Assembly: GCF_014651115.1 (NCBI RefSeq)
Contig: NZ_BMWG01000007.1
Span: forward strand, 62,001-126,000
Length of the DNA: 64,000 nucleotides
From: Streptomyces inusitatus
GTDB lineage: Bacteria > Actinomycetota > Actinomycetes > Streptomycetales > Streptomycetaceae
Direction of reading: 5' to 3'
A program made the position numbers and the translations under genes. Under the pieces are notes generated by a model. That model was not told the origin of the DNA. It saw only the letters and a program-made list of their open reading frames with translations, and ran no database searches. Below are positions 24,781 to 33,640 of the stretch, piece by piece (within the stretch, counting starts at the first letter, position 1; every line of letters starts with the position of its first letter).

Positions 24781-25353
24781 TCAGCGGGCCCGGCAGGGAA
24801 GCCGGCCCGCGAGCGCCCCCCGGCGCCCCAGCGAGGCCCCGATCCGGTCCGCCACCCCGTGCGGGGGAGCGCCGGCGAGGGCCGGATCCTCCTCCAGCAG
24901 CGGCCGCAGCTCGGTGCCGAGCAGCAGCCCGAACAGTTCGGCCGCGCGCTCCTCGGAGCCCGCGAAACCGGAGCGCGCCGCCGCGTCCTCGATGGCCTCA
25001 CGCAGCGCCACGCCGTCCGGCACGGCCTCCGCCGGAACCAGGGCCCGGGCCGCCGCGGCCGCGCCGTCGGCGTGCCCGCCGCGGTGCCCCGCGTGCATGT
25101 GCCAGATCTCATGCCCCGCGATCACCAACTGGTGCTGCGGCGGCACCCGCTCCTCCACGACGATCAGATCGTGGTCGCCCCGGTCCGCCCAGAGCCCGCT
25201 CACCGTCTCCGGCGGGAAGTGGACGAAGACGATACGGACCTCACGCCGACGCAGCGCGCTCAGCACCCCGGCGAGCGCCGTGAAGACCAGAAAAGGCTCG
25301 GCGGGAACCCGGAGCCGAAGACTTCTCGCCAAATGCGCGCACAGCCGACGCAT
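24781..25353 (-). CDS. ImmA/IrrE-like zinc metalloprotease (copy 2)
   Basis: 190 residues from ATG 25353 (MRRLCAHLARSL); a GTG seven codons upstream is the alternative. Zinc motif GHEIWHMHAGH and distal Glu in SEERAAELFGLLLG, matching copy 1. VFVHFPPETVSGLWAD aligns with the FPPGTASGLYLD strand of copy 1. First gene of the second pair; the membrane protein follows 12 nt later. Confidence 0.85.
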   Translation of the reverse strand: MRRLCAHLARSLRLRVPAEPFLVFTALAGVLSALRRREVRIVFVHFPPETVSGLWADRGDHDLIVVEERVPPQHQLVIAGHEIWHMHAGHRGGHADGAAAAARALVPAEAVPDGVALREAIEDAAARSGFAGSEERAAELFGLLLGTELRPLLEEDPALAGAPPHGVADRIGASLGRRGALAGRLPCRAR

Positions 25354-25781
25354 CTCCCTGCTTCTGCGGCACACAGCACCCCACCCCGTCCGACCGTCCC
25401 CGGCGCGAACCCGCCGGAGCCCGCACTTCCGCCATCACCCCCGGTGCGCGCGCACCCGGGCCGTCCCTTAAAGCCCCGTCCGCCCACCGTCCACCGTGCC
25501 CCGGCGGCCCGCGAGGAACCCACCCGGGCGGAGGCACCACTTCGAAGACCCTCCCCCTCGGGAAGTCCCCGCGCAACCGTACTTCGTACCCGCACGTCCC
25601 GCGCACGACGGTCTCCCAAGTCATCCCCCGCGGGCCACCCTTCGGCCACCCTCAGGCTCCGGCGCCGCCAGAACCTGAGGGGGTGCGTATGCCGCCATCC
25701 CCCCGCCGACCGGCGAAGCGTGCGAATCACCACGGACCGCTCGCGGGTGCGGCCGGCGTCCGGCCGACGCACCATGGGCCC
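25354..25781. other. divergent gap with hairpin and a lone MITE-like end
   Basis: This 428-bp divergent region carries ACTTCGAAGACCCTCC at 25539, matching 14 of 16 bases of the right end of the 14.9-kb MITE but without a partner end. It also holds an 8-bp hairpin stem CCCTCAGG/CCTGAGGG (25649-25681). No gene is evident. Promoters for the metalloprotease and the ligase must lie here. Confidence 0.55.
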
Positions 25782-27362
25782 ATGACTCCCGACACCCCAC
25801 CCGGCGAGAGCCCCGCCCTGGCCGGGCTCGCGGAGGTGTCCCGGGAGGTGGCCGCCGACTCCGCGCGCTCCCGGAAGACCGCGCTGCTCGCCGCCCTCTT
25901 CGCCGCCACCCGCCCCGACCAGGTCGGGCTGGTCATCTCCTATCTCTCCGGACGCCTCCCCCAGGGCCGTGTCGGCGTCGGACCCGGCCTCCTCAAGAAC
26001 CTGCCGCCGCCCGCCGGGGCCGCCACCCTCACCGTCACCGACGCCGACGACGCGATCACCGCCCTCACCCGGCTCACCGGCCCCGGCTCCCGCGCCGCGC
26101 GCGAACGGGTCCTGCACGGGCTGATGGCCGCCGCCACTGCCGCCGAACAGCGCTTCCTCACCCGGCTGCTGCTCGGCGAGGTACGCCAGGGAGCCCTGGA
26201 CGCCATCGCCCTCGACGCGGTGGCCGAGGCCGCCCACGCCCCCGCCGGCGCGGTCCGCAGAGCCGTCATGCTGGAGGGCTCCCTGCCCCGCGTCGCCACC
26301 GCCCTCCTCACCGAAGGGCCCGCCGCCCTCGACCGGTTCCGGCTCACGGTCGGCACCCCCGTACTGCCCATGCTCGCCCACACCGCGCCCACCGTCACCG
26401 AAGCCGTGCGCACCCTCGCCGCCCCCTGCGCCGTCGAGGAGAAACTCGACGGCATCCGCGTCCAGGTGCACCGCGACGGCGACCTCGTCCGCGTCTTCAC
26501 CCGCTCCCTCGACGACATCACCGGCCGGCTCCCCGACATCACCGAGGCCGCCCGGAGCATCGCCTCCGACCGCTTCGTCCTGGACGGCGAGGTCATCGCG
26601 CTCGACCGCGCCGGACGCCCCGCCCCCTTCCAGGAGATCGCCTCCCGCGTCGGCTCCCGCACCGACGTCGAGGCCGCCCGCGCCGCCCTCCCCCTGACCC
26701 CGGTCTTCTTCGACGTCCTCGCCGCCGACGGCGACGACACCCTCGACCTGCCCGCCGAACAGCGGCACACCGTCCTCGCCCGGCTCGTCCCCGAACCCCT
26801 GCGCGTACGCCGCACCCTCGTCACCGACCCCGACGACCCCCACACCCTCGCCGCCGCCGAGGAGTTCATGGCCGCCGCCCTGCGCCGGGGCCACGAGGGA
26901 GTCCTCGTCAAAGCGCTCGACGCGCCCTACGCCGCCGGCCGCCGGGGCCGCGCCTGGCTCAAGGTCAAACCCGTCCACACCCTCGACCTCGTCGTCCTCG
27001 CCGCCGAATGGGGACACGGCCGCCGCACCGGCCTGCTCTCCAACCTCCACCTCGGCGCACGCGACGGCGACGGCTTCGTCATGCTCGGCAAGACCTTCAA
27101 AGGACTGACCGACGCCATGCTGACCCGGCAGACGGAACTGCTGGGCGCACTCGCCGTCGACGACGACGGCTTCACCGTACGGGTCCGCCCCGAACTGGTC
27201 GTGGAGATCGCCTACGACGGTCTCCAGCGCTCCCCGCGCTACCCGGCCGGAATCACCCTGCGCTTCGCCCGGGTGCTGCGGCACCGCCCCGACAAGCCCG
27301 CCCGGCAGGCCGACACCATCCAGCGGATCCTCGAACAGTCCCCGCCGCCGCCCGCCCCCTGA
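25782..27362 (+). CDS. ligB: ATP-dependent DNA ligase
   Basis: 526 residues. The adenylation motif is EEKLDGIRV, with the nucleotidyl Lys at about 222. The N-terminal DNA-binding domain covers about 10-200 (LAEVSREVAADSARSRKTALL at its start). Motifs FVLDGEVIA, HEGVLVKALDAPY and RGRAWLKVKP, then a C-terminal OB domain, complete the enzyme. It has the length and layout of mycobacterial LigB, an ATP-dependent nick-joining ligase accessory to LigA. The chosen ATG matches where homology begins; an ATG 99 nt upstream is less likely. Confidence 0.92.
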   Translation: MTPDTPPGESPALAGLAEVSREVAADSARSRKTALLAALFAATRPDQVGLVISYLSGRLPQGRVGVGPGLLKNLPPPAGAATLTVTDADDAITALTRLTGPGSRAARERVLHGLMAAATAAEQRFLTRLLLGEVRQGALDAIALDAVAEAAHAPAGAVRRAVMLEGSLPRVATALLTEGPAALDRFRLTVGTPVLPMLAHTAPTVTEAVRTLAAPCAVEEKLDGIRVQVHRDGDLVRVFTRSLDDITGRLPDITEAARSIASDRFVLDGEVIALDRAGRPAPFQEIASRVGSRTDVEAARAALPLTPVFFDVLAADGDDTLDLPAEQRHTVLARLVPEPLRVRRTLVTDPDDPHTLAAAEEFMAAALRRGHEGVLVKALDAPYAAGRRGRAWLKVKPVHTLDLVVLAAEWGHGRRTGLLSNLHLGARDGDGFVMLGKTFKGLTDAMLTRQTELLGALAVDDDGFTVRVRPELVVEIAYDGLQRSPRYPAGITLRFARVLRHRPDKPARQADTIQRILEQSPPPPAP

Positions 27363-27441
27363 ACCACCCGGGACAGCACCCTCCGTTGCCGAAACCGCAA
27401 CAGATCTCGCCCCCGCGCCCCCGGTCGCCCACCATGACCGC

Positions 27442-28317
27442 ATGAGCCGTCACCATCACCACCACAACCACACCAGCACCCAGCCGGACTGGGACGCCAT
27501 GGGCCCGCTCCTGGAGAGCAAGGCCGAGGTCGAGAGCCCCCTCTACCGCCAGGCCGCCGCATGGCTCGGCGAACTGACACCCCCGGCCGGCGTCCGCCGC
27601 GTCCTCGACGTCGGCAGCGGCCCCGGAGTCCTCACCACCCTGCTCGCCGAGGCCTTCCCCGCCGCCGAGACGGTCGCCGTCGACCCCACCCCCCAACTGC
27701 TGGAGCGCGCCCGGGCCCGCGCGGAGCGGGCCGGCGTCGCCGACCGCTTCCAGGCGCTGCGCGCACAGCTCCCCGGCGACCTCTCCGGACTGGGCAGCGC
27801 GGATCTCGTCTGGGCGGGCAACATGGTCCACCACGTCGGCGACCAGCGCACCGCCCTCGCCGACCTCGGCGCACTGCTGCGCCCCGGCGGGGTGCTCGCC
27901 GTGGTCGAGGGCGGTCTGCCCACCCGCAGGCTCCCCCGCGACCTCGGCATCGGACGGCCCGGCCTGGAGGCACGGGTGGACGCCGCCCACTCCGAGTGGT
28001 TCGCCGCGATGCGGGCCGATCTGCCGGGCGTGAAGGACGTGGTCGAGGACTGGCCCGCGCTGCTCGCCGCCGCCGGTCTCACCCCGAGCGGCTCCCGTAC
28101 CTTCCTCCTCGACATCCCCGCGCCCGCGCCCGCGCCGGTCCGGGAACACCATGTCGCCTTCTTCGAGCGGCTGAGGGAGGCCCCCGGGGGACTGCTCACG
28201 GACGAGGACCTCGCCGTGATCGACCGGCTGCTCGACCCCCACGACCCCGAGGGGCTGCTGAACCGCGCCGACACCTTCCTGCTCACCGCGCACACCGTCC
28301 ACACCGCCCGCCGCTGA
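27442..28317 (+). CDS. class I SAM-dependent methyltransferase with His-rich N-terminus
   Basis: 291 residues. Motif I VLDVGSGPGVLTTLL, the acidic VAVDPTPQLLERAR strand and ADLVWAGNMVHHVGDQ then LLRPGGVLAVVEGG are canonical. The N-terminus is SRHHHHHNHTS, a natural polyhistidine that could bind metal. It overlaps nothing and lies 79 nt after the ligase gene on the same strand. Substrate unknown. Confidence 0.85.
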   Translation: MSRHHHHHNHTSTQPDWDAMGPLLESKAEVESPLYRQAAAWLGELTPPAGVRRVLDVGSGPGVLTTLLAEAFPAAETVAVDPTPQLLERARARAERAGVADRFQALRAQLPGDLSGLGSADLVWAGNMVHHVGDQRTALADLGALLRPGGVLAVVEGGLPTRRLPRDLGIGRPGLEARVDAAHSEWFAAMRADLPGVKDVVEDWPALLAAAGLTPSGSRTFLLDIPAPAPAPVREHHVAFFERLREAPGGLLTDEDLAVIDRLLDPHDPEGLLNRADTFLLTAHTVHTARR

Positions 28318-28357
28318 GACCGGTCACCCGGCCCGCCGCTCAGCACCTGGCCGGCTC

Positions 28358-28813
28358 TCAGTCGCAGGGCTCCAGCCGCCACTGCTGGGCGGGGGAGTCG
28401 GTGTCCTCCCACTGCCGCACCCGGGCCCCTTCCTCCGTGCTGCCGTCGGCGACCTCCAGCAGGAGGCCGCTGACAAAGCTGACCACGGAGAAGGTGCCGG
28501 GCGCGTCGACATGGCCCTCGATGATCCACTCCTGCGCGCCGAAGTTGTTCGGCCGCCACTGCTGGATCCGCGCGCCGTTCTCGGTGGACGCCCCGGTGAC
28601 ATCGAGGCGCTTGCCGCTGGCCACATTGACGAAGTGGTAGAGCCCGCTGCCGTTCGGCACGGGGTCGATCCGCCACCGCTGGGCGTCCGCGCCGCTCTCC
28701 CGGCCCTGCTGGACGACGGCTCCGCTGCCCCGGGCCCCGGCGTACACCTCCAGAAGCAGCCCGCTGCCCACATTGCGCACCAGATGCCGGCCCGGTTGGA
28801 ATGCCCCGCTCAA
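28358..28813 (-). CDS. RICIN-type beta-trefoil lectin domain protein
   Basis: 151 residues, one complete beta-trefoil. Three repeats each end in a Q-x-W box (AQRWRIDP, AQEWIIEG, AQQWRLEP) and contain the SGLLLEV/SGKRLDV strand. The chosen TTG follows GAGGAG by 10 nt and starts the domain exactly; the frame is open further upstream into the next gene. There is no signal peptide, which is unusual for a sugar-binding trefoil and suggests a cytoplasmic or piggy-backed role. Confidence 0.78.
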   Translation of the reverse strand: MSGAFQPGRHLVRNVGSGLLLEVYAGARGSGAVVQQGRESGADAQRWRIDPVPNGSGLYHFVNVASGKRLDVTGASTENGARIQQWRPNNFGAQEWIIEGHVDAPGTFSVVSFVSGLLLEVADGSTEEGARVRQWEDTDSPAQQWRLEPCD

Positions 28814-28896
28814 AATCCCCGTACTCCTCGCTCGGTCCCATGACTCGCCGCCGCATGATCGTACGAGAGGCCGGGGCCGGGCGCGCTCCCGCCCGG

Positions 28897-29322
28897 TCAG
28901 CGCCGGACGTGGACGGTGAAGGGGGCGGAGGCCAGGCCGCCGCCGATGATCCGCAGGGTGTTGCGGCCCTGGAGGCCGAGGCGGACCCGCATCCGGTAGG
29001 TCGACTCCTGGGTGACGCTCATGGCGGCGGGCAGGGTCACCCACCGTCTGCCCTGCCGCTGCTGGAGCGCCACCCGGGTGCCGGGCCGGAGGTCGTCGGC
29101 GCTTCCGTGCACCCGGAACTGCTCCCAGGCGCGGACGCCGCTCGCGGTGGCCCGGGCGGTGAGCGCCTCTCCGCCGCCCCCGCCGGGCCCCGGCCGGGCG
29201 GCGGAGAGCCTCGCCGGGCCCGGGGCGGCCGGGTCGACGACGGCGATGGCCATGCCCACGGTCCCGACCAGCAGGGCGGCGGCGCTGAGGGCGGTGACGG
29301 TGGTCCGGGTGCGGCGCTCCAT
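28897..29322 (-). CDS. small secreted or membrane-anchored protein
   Basis: 141 residues. A hydrophobic segment (VTALSAAALLVGTVGMAIAV) at about 9-28 is followed by a Pro/Gly-rich linker and a C-terminal region (AWEQFRVHGSADDLRPGTRV, then STYRMRVRLGLQG) that looks like an Ig-like beta-sandwich. No catalytic residues are seen. Secreted or anchored with the domain outside; function unknown. Confidence 0.75.
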   Translation of the reverse strand: MERRTRTTVTALSAAALLVGTVGMAIAVVDPAAPGPARLSAARPGPGGGGGEALTARATASGVRAWEQFRVHGSADDLRPGTRVALQQRQGRRWVTLPAAMSVTQESTYRMRVRLGLQGRNTLRIIGGGLASAPFTVHVRR

Positions 29323-29504
29323 GGGGCTGCCTCCAGCGAGTGGGGAACCTGGAGCGCCAAGTTAGGCATACCGTACGTAAATATGATGAGACGCGCGCAT
29401 GGGGGTGGAAGGAATGCCACGCCCGGCCGTACCCGCCCGTCGCGACACGCGGCGAGCGGGCACGGAGGCCCTCGGGCGTGCAGGCCCTCGGGCGCGGAGG
29501 CCGC

Positions 29505-29544
29505 CGGGCGTGGATGCTGTCGGGCGTGGATGCTGTCGGGCGTG
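29505..29544. repeat. 16-bp tandem repeat in a 239-bp gap
   Basis: CGGGCGTGGATGCTGT is repeated twice plus half a copy, next to two GGCCCTCGGGCG units upstream. The gap (29323-29561) contains no gene. Near 29355 a short AT-rich stretch (AAGTTAGGCATACC) may hold the promoter of the secreted protein gene. Confidence 0.75.
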
Positions 29545-29561
29545 TGCGCGCGCCGCCCGGC

Positions 29562-30395
29562 TCAGACGACGTCGAAGGTCGCCGGGTCCGGCCCCAGCCG
29601 CTTGCCCTCGTCCAGCGCGGTCAGCGCGGCCAGATCGTCGGCGTCCAGTTCAAAACCGAAGACGTCCAGGTTCTCGCGGATGCGGGAGGGCGTCACCGAC
29701 TTGGGAATCACCACATTGCCGAGCTGGAGATGCCAGCGCAGCACCACCTGCGCCGGGGTCCGCTCGTGCTTCTGGGCGACGGCGACGACCGTCGGGACCT
29801 CCAGCAGCCCCTTCCCCTGGCCCAGCGGCGACCAGGCCTCGGTCGCGATGCCGTGCTCCGCGTGGAAGGCGCGCACCGCGGACTGCTGGAGCTGGGGGTG
29901 GAGTTCGATCTGATTGACGGCGGGGACCACCGAGGTCTCGGCGAGCAGCCGCTCCAGATGCTCCGGCAGGAAGTTCGACACACCGATGGCCCTGGCCCGG
30001 CCCTCCGCGAGGATCCTCTCCAGCGCCCGGTAGGTGTCGACGTAGGAGTCCTTCGACGGCAGCGGCCAGTGGATCAGATACAGATCGACCTGGTCGAGGC
30101 CCAGCCTGCCGAGGGAGTCGTCGAAGGCCCGCAGTGTCGTGTCGTACCCCTGGGAGTCGTTCCACACCTTGGTGGTGACGAAGAGGTCCTCACGCGGCAG
30201 CCCGGATTCGGCGATCGCCCGGCCGGTGCCGGTCTCGTTCCCGTAGACGGCCGCCGTGTCGATGCTGCGGTAGCCCGCGTCCAGGGCCGTGCCGACCACC
30301 CGCGCGGCCTCGTCGTCGGGCACCTGCCACACGCCGAAGCCCAGCTGCGGCATCGCTGCACCGTTGTTGAGGGTGATGGAGGGAACCTTGCTCAC
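29562..30395 (-). CDS. aldo/keto reductase
   Basis: 277 residues, standard AKR length. Catalytic tetrad visible: Asp in GYRSIDTAAVYGNE with the Tyr, Lys in VTTKVWNDSQ, His in LYLIHWPLP. NADPH-binding residues sit in VVIPKSVTPSRI. It reduces aldehydes or ketones in the cytosol; the 2,5-diketo-gluconate-reductase branch is the closest by motif (GVSNFLPEHL). Confidence 0.93.
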   Translation of the reverse strand: MSKVPSITLNNGAAMPQLGFGVWQVPDDEAARVVGTALDAGYRSIDTAAVYGNETGTGRAIAESGLPREDLFVTTKVWNDSQGYDTTLRAFDDSLGRLGLDQVDLYLIHWPLPSKDSYVDTYRALERILAEGRARAIGVSNFLPEHLERLLAETSVVPAVNQIELHPQLQQSAVRAFHAEHGIATEAWSPLGQGKGLLEVPTVVAVAQKHERTPAQVVLRWHLQLGNVVIPKSVTPSRIRENLDVFGFELDADDLAALTALDEGKRLGPDPATFDVV

Positions 30396-30446
30396 GAGAG
30401 GCGGTCCTTACGTCGTCGGTCAGTCCGTCGGTCAGTCATCCCATGG

Positions 30447-30791
30447 TCAACGATCAGCGCCGAAGGGGCATTCCCGGCTATCGGATCCGGCCGGTCCCGA
30501 AGAGCAGCCGGACGCCGGGCCGGGATCCCGCTCCACCGTCAGCCTGACCTCGAACGACGTATCGCCGGACGCGCCCGGGGCGCCCGGGGCCGGGGTCAGT
30601 CCGAAGGTCACGTCCATGCCGGAGATCCGCCATCCGTCGGCGTCCGGGGTGTCCGGGGTGCTCGCCAGCGACCGCCGCGCGCTCTCGGACGCCTGTGTGA
30701 TGGCCTCCTCCACCCCCGCCGCCCGCGCCCCGCCGCTCTGGGGGCTCCTCCCGCCGTCGCTGCTGACGGCCTCGACCCTGACCACGGTCAT
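30447..30791 (-). CDS. Trypco1-like (CU044_2847-type) small protein
   Basis: 114 residues from the ATG after AAGGGGGAA. The middle reads ARAAGVEEAITQASESARRSL, then WRISGMDVTFGLTP and SFEVRLTVERD, an alpha helix followed by two beta strands. This is the pattern of Trypsin-co-occurring domain 1, an effector-associated module found beside proteases and STAND ATPases in conflict systems. Here no such partner is adjacent. Assignment is by pattern only. Confidence 0.55.
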   Translation of the reverse strand: MTVVRVEAVSSDGGRSPQSGGARAAGVEEAITQASESARRSLASTPDTPDADGWRISGMDVTFGLTPAPGAPGASGDTSFEVRLTVERDPGPASGCSSGPAGSDSRECPFGADR

Positions 30792-30927
30792 CGTGTTCAA
30801 TTCCCCCTTGAGGAGCGGACGTACGGCGGCGCTGATCCGCTGCCACCCTAGGGCTTTCCCGCCCGGTCGTACGAGAGTTCCGCGGTTCCGCCGTACGGGG
30901 TGCGGCCGGGCCCGTGACACGCGCCCC

Positions 30928-32751
30928 TCAGGGGTACAGCGCGTCGACCTCCGCCGCGTACACCTCCTCGATCGCCCGCCGTCTCAGTTTCAGTGAGGGG
31001 GTGAGCAGCCCCTCCTCCTCGCTGAAGGGGAACGCCAGAATCCTGAATGTACGGATCGACTCGGCCTGCGAGACCAGGGTGTTGGCCGCCACCACCGCCC
31101 GGCGGATCTCCGCCTCCAGGCTCGCGTCCCGCACCAGCTCGGCGGGGAGCAGCGGCGGACGGTGCCGCACCGACAGCCAGTGCGCCACGGCCTCCTGGTC
31201 GAGGGTGATCAGCGCCGCCACGAACGGCCGGTCGTCGCCGACCACGAGGCACTGGGAGATCAGCGGATGCGACCGCACCCGGGCCTCCAGGGCCAGCGGC
31301 GAGAGGCTCTTGCCGCTGGAGGTCACCAGGATCTCCTTCTTCCGCCCGGTGATGGTCAGATAGCCGTCCTCGTCCAGCGAGCCCAGGTCGCCGGTCGCCA
31401 GCCAGCCGTCGCGCAGCACCGCCCCGGTGGCCCCCGGGTCGCCGAGGTACCCGGAGAAGACATGGCCGCCGCGCAGCCACACCTCGCCGTCCTCGGCGAC
31501 ATGCACCGTCGTGCCCGGGATGGGCCGGCCCACCGTGCCGAAGCGGGGGCGCTCCGGCGGATTGGCCGTCGCCGCCGCCGTCGACTCGGTGAGCCCGTAC
31601 CCCTCGAAGACGGTCACCCCCGCCCCCTCGAAGAACAGCCCCAGCCGCCGGTCCATGCCCGATCCGCCGGACATCGCGTACCGCACCCGGCCGCCCAGCG
31701 ACTCGCGCAGCTTCGCGTACACCGCCTTGTCGAAGAACTGGTGCCGCACCCTGAGCGCGGCCGAGGGCCCGGGGCCCAGCCCGAAGGCCCGGAGCTCCCT
31801 GGCCTCCGCGTGCCGCACCGCCACCTCGACCGCCCGGTCGAAGGGGCCCGCCCGCCCCTCGGTCTCGGCCCGGCGGCGGGCCGCGTCGAAGATCCGCTCG
31901 AAGATATAGGGAACGCCCAGGAAGAACGTCGGCCGGAACGCCGCCATGTCCGGCAGCAGCACATTCGCCCGCAGCACCGGCTGATGGCCGAATTTGACCC
32001 GGCTCCGCACCGCCGCCACCTCGACCATCCGGCCGAAGACATGCGCCAGGGGCAGAAAGAGCAGGGTGGCGGGCTCGTCCCCGGGCCGGGCGCGGAACAC
32101 CGAGGCCCAGCGCCCGGCGACGGTGTCGGTCTCGAACATCAGATTGGCATGGGTGATCACGCAGCCCCTGGGGCGGCCGGTGGTCCCCGAGGTGTAGATC
32201 ACGGTGGCCGTCGAGTCCGGGGTGACCGCCCGCCGGTGCCGGTGGACGACCTCGTCGTCCAGATGCGCGCCCGACGCGACCAGCTGGGCGACCGCGCCCG
32301 CGTCCAGCTGCCACAGCCGCTTCAGCAGCGGGAGCCGGCCGATCACCGAGCCGACGGTCATGGCGTGGTCCTCGTGCTCCACGACGCAGGCGGAGACCCC
32401 GGCGTCGTACAGCGTCCAGAAGACCTGCTCGGCCGAGGCCGTCGGATAGACCGGGACCGACTGCGCGCCGACCGTCCAGATCGCGAAGTCGAACAGCGTC
32501 CACTCGTACCGCGTCCGGCACATCAGCGCGATCCGGTCCCCGAACCGGACCCCGCTCGCGAGCAGTCCCCGGGCCAGTGCGAGCACCTCGTCCCGGAACT
32601 GCGCGGAGCTCATGTCGTGCCAGTGGCCCGCCGAGTCCTTGCGCCCCAGCGCGACCCGGTCCGGGTCGCGTTCCGCGTGCTCGAAGACCGCGTCGGCCAG
32701 TCCGCCGACCAGAGGCGCGGCGTCCAGGGGAGGGGCGGTGAACTCGCGCAA
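30928..32751 (-). CDS. long-chain fatty-acid-CoA ligase (AMP-forming)
   Basis: 607 residues with the FadD15-type layout. P-loop-like motif TVIYTSGTTGRPRGC, then FEGYGLTESTAA, the adenylation motif WLATGDLGSLDEDGYL and the C-terminal TGRKKEILVTSSGKSLSP hinge with the catalytic Lys. It activates fatty acids to acyl-CoA via acyl-AMP at the membrane. Start codon ATG with good homology at REFTAPPLDAAPLVGGL. Confidence 0.93.
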   Translation of the reverse strand: MREFTAPPLDAAPLVGGLADAVFEHAERDPDRVALGRKDSAGHWHDMSSAQFRDEVLALARGLLASGVRFGDRIALMCRTRYEWTLFDFAIWTVGAQSVPVYPTASAEQVFWTLYDAGVSACVVEHEDHAMTVGSVIGRLPLLKRLWQLDAGAVAQLVASGAHLDDEVVHRHRRAVTPDSTATVIYTSGTTGRPRGCVITHANLMFETDTVAGRWASVFRARPGDEPATLLFLPLAHVFGRMVEVAAVRSRVKFGHQPVLRANVLLPDMAAFRPTFFLGVPYIFERIFDAARRRAETEGRAGPFDRAVEVAVRHAEARELRAFGLGPGPSAALRVRHQFFDKAVYAKLRESLGGRVRYAMSGGSGMDRRLGLFFEGAGVTVFEGYGLTESTAAATANPPERPRFGTVGRPIPGTTVHVAEDGEVWLRGGHVFSGYLGDPGATGAVLRDGWLATGDLGSLDEDGYLTITGRKKEILVTSSGKSLSPLALEARVRSHPLISQCLVVGDDRPFVAALITLDQEAVAHWLSVRHRPPLLPAELVRDASLEAEIRRAVVAANTLVSQAESIRTFRILAFPFSEEEGLLTPSLKLRRRAIEEVYAAEVDALYP

Positions 32752-33134
32752 GGGCCTGCTCCTCGTGGTGCTCAGCTCAGCGCCGCGACGCTATCCCACC
32801 CCGGTGCGCGGGCCCGGGCGCCGCCCGTGCGCCGGGCATCGGGCGTCCGGGGGCGTCATCACAGGTCAGACACGGGGCTTTGGTCACAGGGCGGAGAGGG
32901 CAGCGGAGTTCTGACGACGGATCAGACAGGTCGGGACAAAATCTCCACGGAATCGCCACTTGACGCTCACCGTCGTTTTACCTTCTCCCGGGGATTTGGT
33001 CCGGACCTTTCCGGAAAACACTGATACCGCCACCTCCCCGCCGCCCCGGCTCCCCCGGACCGGGGGCCTACCAGATACGGACATTTGTACGAGGGCCTCT
33101 GTGCTCGGGCCGCCGGGGCTGAGACGATCATGCG
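32752..33134. other. 383-bp divergent promoter region
   Basis: Between the acyl-CoA ligase (minus) and the ferredoxin (plus). It is less GC-rich than its flanks. TTGACG at 32960 could be a -35 box, but no matching -10 box stands out. No gene, tRNA or repeat is visible. Confidence 0.5.
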
Positions 33135-33581
33135 GTGACCTCGTATGCGATAAGCCCCCTCCGCGCCCGCCCCTGCACCCTCGTCGTCTGCCGGGGCTGC
33201 TGCTGCGGCAGCGCCGCCAAGCACCCGGGCACCGACCACGAGGGCCAGCTCATCCGGCTGCGCGAGGCGGCCGCCGCCTCCGGGGGACGGATCGAGATCC
33301 GTACGAGCGAGTGCCTCGGCCCCTGCGGACAGGCCAATGTGATCGTCGTCCAGCCCTCCACCGAGGGCCGCCGCCGGGGCGCCCGCGCCACCTGGATCGG
33401 CTGGGCCCTCGACGACGACGCCCTCGGCGAGGTCGTCGCCTGGGCGGAGGCCGGCGGCCCCGGACTCGCCGAACCGCCCGCCGCGCTCACCCTCCAGACC
33501 ATCCCGGCGCCGACCCCCGCCAAGACCGAGACGGGCGCCAAGGCCGGTGCCAAGGGCAAGGGCAGGGGCAGACGCCGCTGA
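33135..33581 (+). CDS. thioredoxin-like [2Fe-2S] ferredoxin
   Basis: 148 residues from a GTG. Cluster ligands: CRGCCCGS near residue 19-25 and SECLGPCGQ near 60-67, the four-Cys pattern of thioredoxin-like 2Fe-2S ferredoxins. A Lys/Arg/Gly-rich tail follows. Convergent with fdhD, whose partner formate dehydrogenase is not in the window; it may feed electrons to such an enzyme (inference from neighbourhood). Confidence 0.83.
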   Translation: MTSYAISPLRARPCTLVVCRGCCCGSAAKHPGTDHEGQLIRLREAAAASGGRIEIRTSECLGPCGQANVIVVQPSTEGRRRGARATWIGWALDDDALGEVVAWAEAGGPGLAEPPAALTLQTIPAPTPAKTETGAKAGAKGKGRGRRR

Positions 33582-33640
33582 GGCCGCCGAGGCTCCTGAG
33601 GCCGAGACCGGCGGAGACCGGCGGCGGCCGGAACGGGCCC

